A stretch of 64,000 nucleotides of DNA, taken from contig NW_019775648.1 in the NCBI RefSeq assembly GCF_001039355.2, positions 110,533 through 174,532 of the forward strand, read 5' to 3'. The translations under genes and the position numbers were made by a program. Numbering within the stretch: the stretch's first letter is position 1; each line of letters begins with the position of its first letter. Source of the DNA: Lingula anatina. Taxonomy: Eukaryota; Brachiopoda; Lingulata; Lingulida; Lingulidae. Below, one piece after another: positions 13,101 to 24,972 of this stretch. Under the pieces are notes generated by a model. It did no database searches and was not told where the DNA came from. It saw only the letters and a program-made list of their open reading frames with translations.

Positions 13101-14039
13101 GATGCATTGTGTGTTGCATCAAATAAAATCCAAGAGTTATTTACGAATTCACAAAAGCAAGCATTCCATATATAGAAACAGGGTTCACTTAACTGTAAAA
13201 AGAAATAAGCTCAACACATAAAGTCTTTGTCAAAAGAGGTGGGGCATAATGTTTAATATATACTTTGGGGTATGCATGTACATCGTAAACATTTGGGTTG
13301 TTTTGTGGTTTCTCTATAAACTATTTTCGTGTGCAATGCCTGAAATCACAAATGCTTTCGACAAAGAGCATTTTACATGTTCAAAACATATTTTGAATAA
13401 TAAGGTATTTATTCAGTAACTGTGTTTGTTTAATTTCAGTTCCGTGCCGCGGGAGATCACCAAGTTTCCGTTGTCAACGTTGGGTATGAAAACGACACTC
13501 AAAAAGACGAGTAAGTACAACTGATCTTTTACAAAAAATAATGTTCAGCTTAATGCTGTTTCTAACTAAAATATTAGTTTCCTAAAGATCAACTTTGATC
13601 ATTTTTAACTTCAGAGAGAATTTTTGAATTTACAACGTTCTTATTGTTTTGATCTGATCAAAAGAATCATTGTTTTGTATTACTGTTAACTGTGATCAGT
13701 AACCAACACCTTGGGTCGAGAAGGAAACTAATAACTCACCTTTTATCAGTATACTCTTTTACTGGAACTTGAAGAGACACGCAGATACCCGAAACTCAAG
13801 TTGAAACCAAATGCACAACAATTTGATTTATTTCGTGTTTCAGTGATTTGGTGTCAGGGAAAGTGACTAATAAAGCCGTTCTACACGTGGACGCCCCATA
13901 CGAACAGAAGAGAGCTCAAAAGTATCGCAAGGCCGGCCAGCCAGGCTCTAGGACCAGGAGCGAGTCCAGCCAAATCAGCGGCGATTCCCTTGACCGACCG
14001 CCATCCTACCGCGAGCAAGCTATGGTGAATGCTGTATAG
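9220..14039 (+). CDS. Two-helix membrane protein with C-terminal PPSY motif
   Basis: Three exons, 9220-9615, 13440-13510 and 13844-14039, join in frame to a complete 220-residue protein (663 coding bases including the stop). Residues 1-45 are Ser/Thr/Arg-rich. Two long hydrophobic segments follow, about 61-92 and 95-117, the second ending in YFYSKARVK, so both termini are probably cytosolic with a very short outer loop. The tail is charged and ends with DRPPSYREQA; PPSY at about 208-211 fits the PPxY consensus bound by WW domains, for example of NEDD4-family ubiquitin ligases. I do not recognise the family. The start is the first in-frame ATG, shortly after a possible 5' UTR splice acceptor (ACTCCAG) at 9183-9189. 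Role is unknown; a small membrane adaptor regulated by ubiquitination is only a guess. Confidence 0.85.
9616..13439 (+). other. Large first intron of the PPSY membrane protein gene
   Basis: A 3.8 kb intron with GTAAAT donor and TTTCAG acceptor. Apart from the compound microsatellite at 10059-10138 I see no repeat or exon in it. Confidence 0.8.
10059..10138. repeat. Compound CT/CA/GA microsatellite
   Basis: A run of CT, then CA interrupted by TG/TA, then GA. The CT and GA halves are inverted relative to each other, so the locus can form a hairpin. Open frames over it on either strand are artefacts. Confidence 0.95.
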
Positions 14040-17000
14040 AAGAACAATAAATGTACAAACTGTGTCCACGGAAAACGATCAGCCCCTTACGGGGCTCTGT
14101 GTATGTGTATATGTATATACATATGAAAAGCAAGCAACAACTGAAAAACATTCCTATCACCGTATATATATATAACAAAGGAAGAAGACGATGGAAATTA
14201 TTTTTGTAGTGGTTGAAATATGGCAGGTACGCCAGGATGTACTTATTTGTATATTTTGCAACATAACATAGAGTAATGGGAAAATAATAAGCAACCTCTG
14301 CGTGACATCATTTGAATGATTCGTTGTTGGAGCCTCATTTCATTATAGCAATATAACAAGATAATTCTCAGCGTCCGGGGCCTCTCTCTTGGTTCTTCGT
14401 CATTAGTGCCATAACGTTGCATTCAAGGTGTACGTCACACGGCAGTCTGTGTCATTGGCGGGTGAAGGTTTGCTATGGTTGGTGAAATATGGATTAAGAT
14501 AAAGAATAATCCTATTTAGAGAGGAAAGAAACGCCACCCCTTCCCCCACCCAAGAAAAAAAAAACGTTAAATCTCCCTCTGAGGATTAAGGGATATCAAA
14601 ACAAAAAGGAACGGGGACCATCGATGGCTATGTGATAGCGTTTTTCTGCAAAAGGTTCGGGTGCTTTTCAAAGACAAATATTAAATTTAAAAAATGGACG
14701 AAATGATGTAAGATACATTCTTAAAATACATGTAAGACAGGCGTCTGGTAGAATTATGATTACCACACCCATACCCTAAAGTAGACGGATCTTTTTATAT
14801 CATAGTTTTAGAATTTATATTTTGATTGGGGTATATGATGATGATGTGAGAATGACTTAATTTCTCTTATTGTAAATGTGTGGTTTGAATCAGAATGTTC
14901 GGGTGAAAACATTGTCAGGGAATATGGTTGTGATTTTCCACCCTTATATAGGCATATATTGTAGATGGACGCTTCAGGTAGGCCTATTGGTTTAAACGAT
15001 TGTAGTTTTTAGTGTACGCAAGTTCACAGCGCGTGCCTTTTCACTTGAGTGAATCTACCACACCTTTATGCATTACACCTATACGCAAACTTTATCTGAA
15101 ATTAAGAGATTATGGACGAGTTATTATTAAGATGGTATGAAAAATAAGTAGGCCCTACAAGACTGTCGGACATTTTTTCTCCTTTCTTTTTTATTTAAAC
15201 AAAAAATAGATTTTAGCACTAAAGAGGCTGTTTCGAACTTGTTTGCATTTTTTTTACGAGACACGCAGTTAGAAAATCAGACGTGACACACAAAAACATG
15301 AGCAAACATATGATATGGAAAGAATGCATGACTATGTATAATATGATGACCAGCTAAGAGCGGGTCGAACTTTATCAGTGGGTGAGTAATTAAATCAACA
15401 ACTGGCTATCTTTGCGTTGACTCACGCTCTCAGACCTACAGCAAGCAGGTCGTATATAAACATGGGACATGCACGATCTTTCATTATACGTCCTTTTTAT
15501 GGTAACTGAACGACCAAGTGCATTTTTAATGAATTTTTGAAATTATGCCCGCTGTGCGCCAATGTCCAAAAGATACCTTAATTTGTAAATATCCTGTTAC
15601 GTTTTATCTAGTTAACTCTTATGCAAAGTTTTAAAAGTTGTACTGATAGTTTTATCGTTTACATTTTGGTCAATATATCGTAGACATTTTACAGCCTTTG
15701 GGACCATATCGTAGAGTATATCTTTGCGCGAAGACTTAGCAAAAGGGGAATTTAAAAATCCCGCTGCATTGCATTTGTTTAATACAGGCAGACGATAAAA
15801 TGTTTTTCCTCTGCTCTCGTGTTGTTAAAAGGGAATTGTTTATACTAATCGTTTCATATTTCTGTGTTACTTATTTCACAATATATATAAACTTATATAT
15901 ATATACATGAAAATCTTTTATATGATATAAGAGCTATGTAGAGATGAGGCAATAAATATGAAAAATTGGCTATTTTTGTTCAACTTTGTTAACACAGCAA
16001 AGAAGCTCTCACAGATCGCGCCCACATCCCCTTTTATATATTGAATAATTGTCTATCGTAATTATCAGTTATCTATCTACTAGTATTATCTTAATAATTT
16101 AGTAGGCCTAACAATTATCGTATTATTCCACTATTTTATTATTCCACTTTTAATTCAAATCATAAAGGTCTTTTTCCCTCTTTGAAATAGGATTTCATAA
16201 TGCCTAGAAACTGATCATTTAAACAAAAAATTTAAAAATGTTTATCTAAAAAACATAATGATAGGTATACTGTTCCCCATTGCCAATTTGCGACGTTACT
16301 TGAACAGCATTTTCCAGCTGATAGTCATATATAGGAGAGTCTTTTTTAAAATCCATCCTAAGATCTAATATACCATATATCCGTTTATTAGATCTTAGAT
16401 CCATCCAAACCATAGGAATTTCAATAAAAATTACAATCTCATTCCAACATTAGACCTTATGAAAGACTTAAATTTAATCTTTAAAGCTATTTCATGGTTT
16501 AATACTGTCCATGTTTTTGAATATAAGTGGTAGGACCTAACTGAATGTCACCCATTTGTTTGGAAAACATAACTTGACTTTTTGAAAAGAAATATAACAG
16601 CTGGTTTCTGTCCTTTTTTCGTTAACTTTTGCTGTCTTGTATTTGAGATTCTATTTTGAGCTTACCTGGCTGGGACGATTTAAGAGATAGTAGGCTACAC
16701 TGCTAGGGACTAGGTAGCTGTCTCAACTAACGCAATATTTTCGTGTTGGCGAACATGGATCAAACACTGGCGGAATAGCATCATTGGGCTTGTAACTGCA
16801 GAACGATGGCTTTGATGTAGAATACATTTTTCTCGAATAGTTCTACTTGCTGTAGGAAGGTAGATTTACCAACGAGAACACATCTGGGTCAGTGCTGACG
16901 AATGACCGGTAAATTTCCCAAGTTTTGGGTGCCGAAATTTCTACAATTTCCAGATGTGCTCAGTGGAGATCTGTATACAGTGTATTAATTTTCAGTTTGT

Positions 17001-17611
17001 ACGTTAATATTGTAGTCTGCAAAATAACAATAGTATCACTAGCGGGTACATCTCGATAAGCATACTGACCATAGTGTCATTGTGAGTGTTGTCACCAGAT
17101 AGCGTTCAGTTTAAATATACGTACCAGTACATGTAAGCTGTGCTATAATGTAGTTAAAATTACAGGGCAAGTTATTCAGATAACAGTGAAGTCATACGAA
17201 ATGAATTATAGATTTGGTGTTTTTCCAATGGTAGTGCCTCCATTGACCGGGGTCATGTCGATGCTCCCCCACACCAATAATCCCCCTTAGTAAATTTTTG
17301 TGTATTATGCGCATCAATACGACCCCACACCAATAGATCCCCACATCGATACATCCCCAGTAAAATTGCCGATGTAGGTGCACCGTTACTCCCCCACATC
17401 ATTGCTTCTCCGCATTGATACTGTGGAGGAGTATCAGTGCAGGGGAGTATTGGTGCATGGATGTACCGGTGATGGGGAGTATCAGTGCGGGGACGTATAG
17501 GGATGTAACCAACTTCCTTTTCTTTCCTGTCATCTAGACTACATGAAGCTGGACAGAGTGTCGGTTAAACTGCACATATGAAAGATCATTGAAATACAAG
17601 AAACTCATAAG
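14040..17611. other. 3' flank and intergenic spacer
   Basis: It begins with the 3' UTR of the PPSY gene. An AATAAA lies at 14046-14051, only a few bases after the stop, so the real poly(A) signal may be farther on; another AATAAA occurs near 15951. A GC-richer patch of inverted short repeats lies at 17236-17500. A CATCTAG|A acceptor-like site near 17532 may open the 5' UTR exon that leads into the RING gene. No other gene is seen. Confidence 0.45.
17236..17500. repeat. Diverged inverted array of CCCCAC/GTGGGG-type units
   Basis: The left part repeats variants of CCCCACACCAATA.TCCCC (for example at 17264-17286 and 17331-17347). The right part repeats the opposite sense, variants of GGGGAGTATYRGTG (17442-17455 and 17475-17488). 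Together they form an imperfect inverted repeat about 260 bp long, noticeably richer in C and G than its surroundings. It ends shortly before the RING gene. Confidence 0.6.
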
Positions 17612-20600
17612 ATGTCCAAGTACGACACGGAGCAGTTCGACCCAGCCCCAGTTCCAGAATTGGTGTGCTGCATCTGCCATTGTGTTTTCCTTGACCCTGT
17701 GCAAACCCCATGTGCTCATGTCTTCTGCAGGGTAAGCAGCTTTCTTTACATTTAATTTTTGTAAGCTGATAGTAATTCATCTGCATAATACTGCAAGTTA
17801 TTACGTGTGATATACATTTTTTTCTGTAGCCTACTACAGTTTTTGTGGGTCTCATTGTAGAGCTTTGTTAGGTGTTGGGACTCTTGGGGACTCTTTTCAC
17901 TTTATCATAACATTAGATAATTGTATCTTTTACAAAGCACATTTTCTGAAGAATTGACAGTTTTGCTTTGAATGGAGCACTTCTATGATAATGATAGTAG
18001 ATTTTGCTTCTTATTCTAGATCTGTATAGAAACTTGGCTTGATAGCCACCAGAGCTGCCCTACATGTAGGAGACAGGGGATAAAGAAGGCAGACCTCGAA
18101 GAGACTGTACCAATTATCCGGAGTATGATACAAAGGTAAAGAAAAGTTAAAGGTTTTGTTTACATGTCAGTGTAACCTTTATCCACAAAGTGTTTGTTAA
18201 TAATGCGCAAAGTGTAGTTATGTTAAAGGTAATTTTAAACTGGTGGAAATTGCATATTTGTATCTTTAAAAAGACATTTATTGTCTGTTGAAGTTTGATC
18301 ATGATTTGTGGCATTAGCAGTTGTCATTTATCTCCATTGAAACTATGATTTACATATGAACAGGTGGTTTTTACTGTTATTTAAGCAATAAAAATCTGTT
18401 TCAGTTTGACCATGAGATGTGACAATAAGGAGAATGGTTGTACAGAACTGATGAAGCTAGAGCAGTATGAGACACACATCAAAGACTGCCCCTTTGCATT
18501 ACTCCAGTGCAAGTTTAAGAAATGTGGGGAAAAAATTCTTCGCATGAATCTGTCTGATCATGAGAATCAGTCATGTCCGCACCGGGAAAAACAGTGTGAA
18601 GCTGACTGTGGGTTAATGATTCCGCTGAGAGAGATTGCCAGTCACAGCTGTCTGGAGGCTTTGAAGAGAGCCTTGTCAGGTACTTTATTGTTAAGAGTCT
18701 GAGCTCACTCTAGCATAGTAAGTTTTAGCCAAATGCTGAACAAATTCCTATTTGATTAAGGAAAATGTGAGTTTTTCTTTTTTGCCAAATTTATCTTTCT
18801 TGTAATGCAAAGTAATTGATTTGGATAAAACTGTCTAGATATTTGGCTTAAGGAGATTTTGTCCAAGATAGAACTCAGAATGGAAATGGTTTATATTAAG
18901 TGTTCCTGATCATTCCCCTGTATCCTTTTGAATCTCTTAAACTGAGCTGTGGGAGAAGGGCTGTTATCAGTGTTGTTTTTATTTTATGGAGAGGATGTGT
19001 GTATGATGGGGAACAACCAGTTTCTTGAAAATATAAACAACTCCACTCAATAATTAAGTTCTATACATCACACATGAATCATTTTCCATTCAAGCGCTTT
19101 CATGAAATTTACATATATATGTATACAGCATTGTGTTAAAAACATTTTTGAAGTTCAGAAAATGACAGGAAAAGCTTATAGTGTTTTTGGATGAACTTTG
19201 TAGTTAGTAGTATATATATGTGTGAAAAGAATGGAATAGATGTTACTGAACATAAATGGTGATAATTGTTTCAGAGCGCAAAGAAGAACTTGAGAAAATG
19301 AAACAGTACACCCAAGAACTTTTGGAACAGAAGAATTCTTTAGGGCAACAGAGGGTCCAGCTTGAAAGACAACTGAATGAGGCCAGAGATCGCCTAGAGA
19401 TGGTCAGAGCTGTTGATTCTACTAGTAGTGAATGGTAAGTACTAGTAGAAAGATGTTTATTCACTTACAAAACTTTCTGAGTTTACATTTGGGATTCTGT
19501 AAATTTGAGGCTGATTAGCTAATTTTATTGACTTTTTTTCATATTTTAGGTCAATAGAGGAAAGTGTTGATGATTCAGATTTTGAGGAAGTGAATATATT
19601 TCAAATGGATGATGAAAATGATATTCAGGTAATGGCTGAGTCCGAATCTCTCTTTCTCTCTCATATGTATTTCGTATCTCATGTTTTTATATTTGATGTA
19701 TATTAGCAATTGCTAAGGTGAATTATTTGGCAATTCGGGGTGTTCCACTAAGAGAGAACATTTTGGTCATGTCACTGACATGACATTTTGTGTAATATTT
19801 GCATCAATGTTAACCATTACTTTTCAAGTATTATTTCAATCATTGCTTTCAATATTGGTGAGTACTGTAGTATAAAACAGCAAAAATGATGGACCAAGTA
19901 AAATGTAAATTTTACACAAAATGTGTGTCACTGTCTTGATTTGAATTTTCATTTTCATGTTTAAGTAAATGAAATTATGCAAGTGTCATACTGTTTTCAG
20001 AGGAAAGAGTAAAAATTTTACAATGCAATTTTATTATAACATTGCACAAATGTAGTTGTTCTCCTCATTGTAAAACAACCACACATTCAAATATTTATTT
20101 TCAAGATTCCTGAAAACGGAAGAATAAGAACTAGAAGTCAAACGCAGCGTACTGAGGCAACTGCAAATGCTCCAGCTGAAGACTTGCACCCAGATAGCAG
20201 AAACAGGAGTGAGGCTGAAATCCATCAAACAGATGATAGCAGAAGTGAACATTCAGGAGATGAGAGCACCTCATCCTCTTCCTCTGCCTCTTCCTCCGCA
20301 AGCAGTACATCCTCAGTGAATTCCAGCCAGTCTCGTCCACAGTCAAATAATAGTGAAAACTTACAAGGCCAGGCTGAAGTCCCTGCCCTCCCCTGCAGTG
20401 ATTCGGACACCTCAGACACTTTGTACAGCTATGGTCGAAGTCCAAAACTTAATGAAAATGATGTCCTGTCTGATACCTCCATGGCATCTGTTGGACTCCA
20501 TTCACACAGCAATTCATCATCCTCATCCTCATTGTCACCCAGGAAACCCACTAGGGTACTCTCAACTTCAGAATCCGATTCGGATTCTAACCAGTCAGAC

Positions 20601-22028
20601 AGTAGCAATGATTCTAAGGCCAGTGATGGCACGGACTCCGAGGTCACTGAGGTCAAGTTGTCATCTGGCAGTTCATCAGATACTCTCTTGTATGCACTGC
20701 CCAGTGATCAAGGCGAGAATGACGATAGTGAGATTGATCTTATTCAGGAAGAAGAAATTAATTATGAGAAAACATTGACTGGAATATCGAACCAAAAAGA
20801 GGAACAACTCAGTAAAAGAAAGCATATTGCAATGGACAAAGGAACGAGTGGTGAACTTCAAGATTGCGACAAAATTTCAAACAGTAAAATGCTTTCAAAG
20901 AATCAAGAAAAGGACAGAAAGCACAAACAGACTGGAGCAAAGGCAAGCTGTAGTTCTGTAAGAGAAATAAATAGTTCAGGAGTTATGTCCAGTTTTGAAA
21001 TTCAAGATGGCTCTTCAAAACAGGCTAGGAAAAGAAAGAGGGTAAGTGACAAAGTCGCATCTGGTTGGAGAAAACAGAAGTTGCCTGAAGAGTTGCAGTC
21101 CAGTGATTCAGAAGATGAAAATGATTTTACAATAATAGATAAAACAGTGCCACGCCAAAGAAAATGTAAAAGAAATGACAAAACTTTGAAAAGAACAAAA
21201 AGTGACATGGATTGTGAAAAGGAAGAGAAAATGGTCAAAAACTCAAGATTAACAGCAACATGTAAAAGTAAGTCAACTGACAGCACCAACAGTAAAGTGG
21301 CAAAAAGGAAAAGGTCTTGCTCACCAAACTCCAACAGTACTAACATACCTCTAGTTCTTATCCACAAAGAAACAGAAAAGGACTCCAATAATAAAGTTGA
21401 ATATAAATTAAACAGATTATTTGGTAAAATCAATGAAGGTGCATCAACATCCAGCTCTATTTTATTTGAAGAAACAAGCATTTCAAAAGCAAAGAATCCT
21501 CAGTGTTTGTCCACAGTAAAAGATGAAAAATTTGGAAGACAGAAACACTCAAGTTCAGCTCAAAATGTCAAATCAAGTAACAAAAAACAACAAAACACCA
21601 CTGGCCAAATAGATTCTCAATTCAAGGATTGTGAAACGAAATCGAAGAACAAAAACCCAGTTTCTGAAAATGCTGCAACTAACTCCTCAGAAGGAAGTGA
21701 GTCCAGCACCTTGCCTAGGGACTCAACGAATGGAGGAAGATCCAATCAAAACCGACCTAAGGCGTGGATCTCTCCCGAGGGTCTCAAGGTGCCGCCATCT
21801 TGTCTAGAGATGTTGGAGAATTTCACTGCAGCTGATGAGTCTGATAGTGATGATTCATCCTGGAGGGAAGATGATCCAGAAAACTCAGACTCTGAATTTT
21901 CCAGTATTTCAGATGTGGTAACAGAAGAAGATACCGATTATGAAGTAAAGATACCTTTGTCAGCTGGACAACTTTTGGCTCAGATAGATGGTGATTCTGA
22001 TGACTCAGATGACAGCTGGAAACCATGA
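17612..22028 (+). CDS. RING and TRAF-type zinc finger protein, likely E3 ubiquitin ligase
   Basis: Six exons (17612-17731, 18020-18135, 18405-18679, 19275-19434, 19550-19628, 20106-22028) give a complete 890-residue protein. A canonical C3HC4 RING lies at residues 19-56: C19, C22, C34, H36, C39, C42, C53, C56, with standard spacing. Cys/His-rich TRAF-type fingers follow at about 80-165, including CPFALLQCKFKKCGEK and a CPHREKQC block. A predicted coiled coil covers about 172-215 (EELEKMKQYTQELLEQK), then an acidic stretch. The last exon alone encodes 640 residues of low-complexity sequence, rich in Ser, Asp and Lys, with basic clusters (ARKRKR, AKRKRS) suggesting nuclear location and an acidic Ser/Asp C-terminus. 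The N-terminal RING and TRAF-ZF layout matches known RING E3 ligases; the tail does not match any ligase I know. Substrate unknown. Confidence 0.9.
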
Positions 22029-22097
22029 TGTGTGACATGTTTCCAAACTTAAAATGAAGAAACAGGAACTTTTTGATGACAACCAGGCTGCATTTGA

Positions 22098-22103
22098 AAT
22101 AAA
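22098..22103 (+). terminator. Poly(A) signal of the RING gene
   Basis: AATAAA about 70 bases after the stop codon, giving a short 3' UTR. Confidence 0.6.
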
Positions 22104-22959
22104 CATTTCGAAACTATTTCGTGAATTATTTTCAATTTATTAAATTTTAAAGTGAAGTACATATAAAGACATACTTATAAGATATTATACTCTTTTTTGT
22201 CATTGTAATTCAAATTCATTGTTTATTTTCCAATTTATATCTTTGCTATTGAAATATCATAATCATTAAATGTGCTATTCATTAAAAATTTGATATTTCG
22301 AAACCTAGAGTGCCTTTCAATTCCATTTCATTGAACTACCCCAGCATAGTGAACGGGCCCAAGTTATTCCCTACCCAGGTTCTAACCAAAATGTGTATCT
22401 CTTGTCACAGAAGCATACGTACTAGAGGGGGGACCCCCTTCAAATAATTCTAGATCCGCCCCTGTGATATTTTGGGGAAAATGCCATATTAGGGCATATT
22501 CCCAGAGCTTTTAGATCGATCTATCCCCGCGGGGAGTCTCACTAGATTACTGCCAGATAATCCGGCTTAAATGTCCGTCCCGCCTACTACAAGCTGTAAA
22601 GGGATGATAAACTTTCGTGCTCACTCAGCTGACAGCTATTTAGCGTGAACCCCCAGGGAGTTAGGTCGATCTAACGTAGATCGTTCTAATATATCTCTGG
22701 GAATGGGGTCTTACAAAGCTGGCATCTGTATACATATAGTTTCTCTCCCACGTGAAATCTCTCTTGATTATACTTTGCAACAATTGAGTTTAATGTCTTT
22801 TGATTACGTTTGGAGTCCATATGGCACCGATCCCGTTGATGAGCTCAAGCTTCCACTGACAAAACCATGCTGGGTAAATTTAATGACGGAAACATGGAGA
22901 ATAATCCAAACCGGAAATTGCTTTCTGCGGGATGAAACCAACGTGCTTCCGATTAAACC
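22104..22959. other. Spacer between RING gene and first TBL3 copy
   Basis: It should hold the TBL3 promoter of this haplotype. A 206-bp segment bounded by inverted ATTCCCAGAG ends (22498-22507 and 22695-22704) may be a small palindromic element. From about 22835 the sequence is the same as that upstream of the second TBL3 start, after 24852. No exon seen apart from possible 5' UTR. Confidence 0.45.
22498..22704. repeat. Possible small inverted-repeat element
   Basis: ATTCCCAGAG at the left end and its exact reverse complement at the right end, with GATC-rich subterminal sequence (AGATCGATCTA and GTCGATCTAACGTAGATCG). No clear target-site duplication is visible, so the call as an element is weak. 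Confidence 0.3.
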
Positions 22960-24631
22960 ATGAGCACGAAGTTAAAAACCAGGCAAGTAGCTATGTAGTG
23001 TAAAGTTTGTATTTCACGTTTTTATTAAGCAAATCGAGATCAAAATACTTTTGGAAACGAACAATACAAATTGCGACCGATAATCTAACAAGTCGTGGAA
23101 CCTGCTTTGTTGAACATTTTAATGTAATTGAAACTACTGGACTTCTTTCGAGTACTGTACTAACACAACACAAACGTTTCCGCGAGTTAATACTCAAATG
23201 TGAAACCTTGTTTACAATAATAATCAAATGTGAAACCTTGTTTCGACCTCTTGAAGAAAAAATTTAGGTCTACTCTCGCCTTCAGTAGCAGATAACTGCC
23301 TTTGGGTACCGTTTCATGTCTTCCAAGTAGGGTCTACTGCAGGACTGATTACACATGATTTTTTGCTAATACTAGAAATTAAGTAGAAGCAGTAAGTTAA
23401 AGAAGTTTGGTATAATTCGGTACAAAGATACGAGCATAAATCTAAGCATGAATAAACTGTTATAATTTTTGAGCCATTCCATTTACCCCAAGAGATAAAT
23501 TTAAGTGGGGGCGTCGACTGGATAGTCCGAAGGTTCATTGGTCCGAAGGTTCATTGGTCCGAAAAGTGGTAACATTTTCATCGATTTTTTAATTAAGGGT
23601 TCATTGGTCCGAAGGTTCTATAGTGAATATTCGGACCAATGAACCTTCGGACTATTGAACCTTCGGACTATTGCTACGGCCCCATTTAAGTGATGCAATG
23701 TTTGTCAATGTTTTAGACGTCATTCTTAAAAATAAGGGCCTAATTTTATTTAAAGCCTACATGTACATGTATAGGTGATGGTCAAAGTATCCTCAGGTAT
23801 TATTTATGCTAGGTGTTGGGATAAAATGATCTAGAGACATTCAGAATGGGCTCTTTTGATTTCATTGCAAGTCTTTTAATATTTATATTAATTATCAATA
23901 AATATTTTCCTGCTGTCTATTTATTTAGCTTTGCTGTGGATAGCAGGTACAATGCCTTTTACACAGGTGGCAAAGTACAGGTAGGTTGATCTCTAACAAG
24001 ACAGTTGAGGTTGGTTTCTATTGTCTCTTTGAAATTCAGGCTGATCAATATGTATATGATTCATATCTGTTGTACAGACAGTATACATGTACATGCTTTA
24101 CAAAAATTGCAAAACATAAGCACATGCATGTGAACTGTGAGTACTTCTCAGGGAATAATGAAAGGCTTAAAAATAAAACACCTATTATATTGAAATACAG
24201 ATCTGTATATTTATAATGAAAACAGCAATTATGACAAATGCAACTAAGAAGCATACAGAAAGGGTGCAGTTAGCTGAGAGAAAATTATTTGAATTAATTT
24301 TCAGTAATAACTTGCAGATTTCAAACACAATTACCTTAAATATTCAATTTAATAAGGCAAAGATAAATCATTATATAAATTTTAAAATAACAAAAAAATA
24401 TTCTGCTGTAAACCCATCATAATTTTCAAGGCTTTCAAATAATCACTTTTACGAAATGATTTTGGAAATAACATTAATAATTTTGTCAGATTTTTGAGCA
24501 ATTACTTTAATCACAATTGATTTGGGTTCTTCCAGTTTTCCCAAGATGGCAGCTTCATGTTGTGTAGCTCAGGTAACCAGCTCCAGGTCCTGGATGTCCA
24601 GACTGGACGGATTCACAGCACTATTGGACAG
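22960..24631 (+). CDS. TBL3: TBL3 partial copy, exons 1-3 (alternative haplotype)
   Basis: Exons 22960-22982, 23929-23980 and 24536-24631 match exons 1-3 of the complete TBL3 gene in length, phase and nearly all bases. The protein begins MSTKLKTSFAVDSRYNAF. Exon 3 differs by Gln for Lys after FS and Val for Ile in LQVLDVQ. Homology continues into intron 3 and stops at the N at 24760. Exons 4-9 are absent from this copy. I read it as the left end of one haplotype whose right end is the copy at 42760-49400, not as a truncated paralogue. Exon 1 uses a GC donor, as in the complete copy. Confidence 0.85.
23508..23683. mobile_element. 176-bp palindromic MITE with 9-bp target duplication
   Basis: The element begins GGGGCGTCGACTGGATAGTC and its other end read in reverse begins GGGGCCGTAGCAATAGTC. 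It is flanked on both sides by ATTTAAGTG (23499-23507 and 23684-23692), a perfect 9-base target-site duplication. Inside, a motif close to GGTCCGAAGGTTCATT is repeated three times in one orientation on the left and in the opposite orientation on the right, so most of the element can fold into a hairpin. It sits in intron 1 of this TBL3 copy and is absent at the same place in the complete copy, so it is polymorphic. The 9-bp duplication suggests a Mutator-like transposase, but no autonomous partner is present. Confidence 0.8.
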
Positions 24632-24759
24632 GTCAGTGGATTTAGAATGTCAGTGTATGTTTATTTTCATTTGTCTCAGGAAAAATTAAGAATATAATGT
24701 TCATAAATTGCTAGTTGTATTAAGCAATGTTTTTTTTTCAAAGGGAAGTGTTATTCAGT

Positions 24760-24760
24760 N
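24760..24760. other. Single N: assembly junction
   Basis: A lone N. Immediately left of it, homology to intron 3 of the complete TBL3 gene breaks off; immediately right is half of the palindromic MITE, then the promoter-proximal sequence of TBL3 again. This is where the sequence jumps from intron 3 back to upstream of exon 1. Confidence 0.85.
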
Positions 24761-24764
24761 ATCA

Positions 24765-24852
24765 AGGGTTCATTGGTCCGAAGGTTCTATAGTGAACATT
24801 CGGACCAATGAACCTTCGGACTATTGAACCTTCGGACTATCGCTACGGCCCC
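24765..24852. mobile_element. Right half of a second palindromic MITE
   Basis: Near-identical to the right half of the 23508-23683 element (23593-23683), with a few base changes, ending CTACGGCCCC. It abuts GATGGGCTC, the start of sequence shared with the other copy's upstream region, about 120 bases before the TBL3 start codon. The left half is lost at the N. Confidence 0.75.
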
Positions 24853-24972
24853 GATGGGCTCAAGCTTCCAATGCCAAATCCGTATTGGGAATTTAATGAC
24901 GGAAACATGGAGAATAATCCAAACCGGAAATTGCTTTCTGCGGGATGAAACCAACGTGCTTCCGATTAAACC

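Noticed and set aside
20034-22038. Several minus-strand frames opposite the RING gene tail
   Set aside because: They are shadows of the long plus-strand exon, whose frame continues from five upstream exons.
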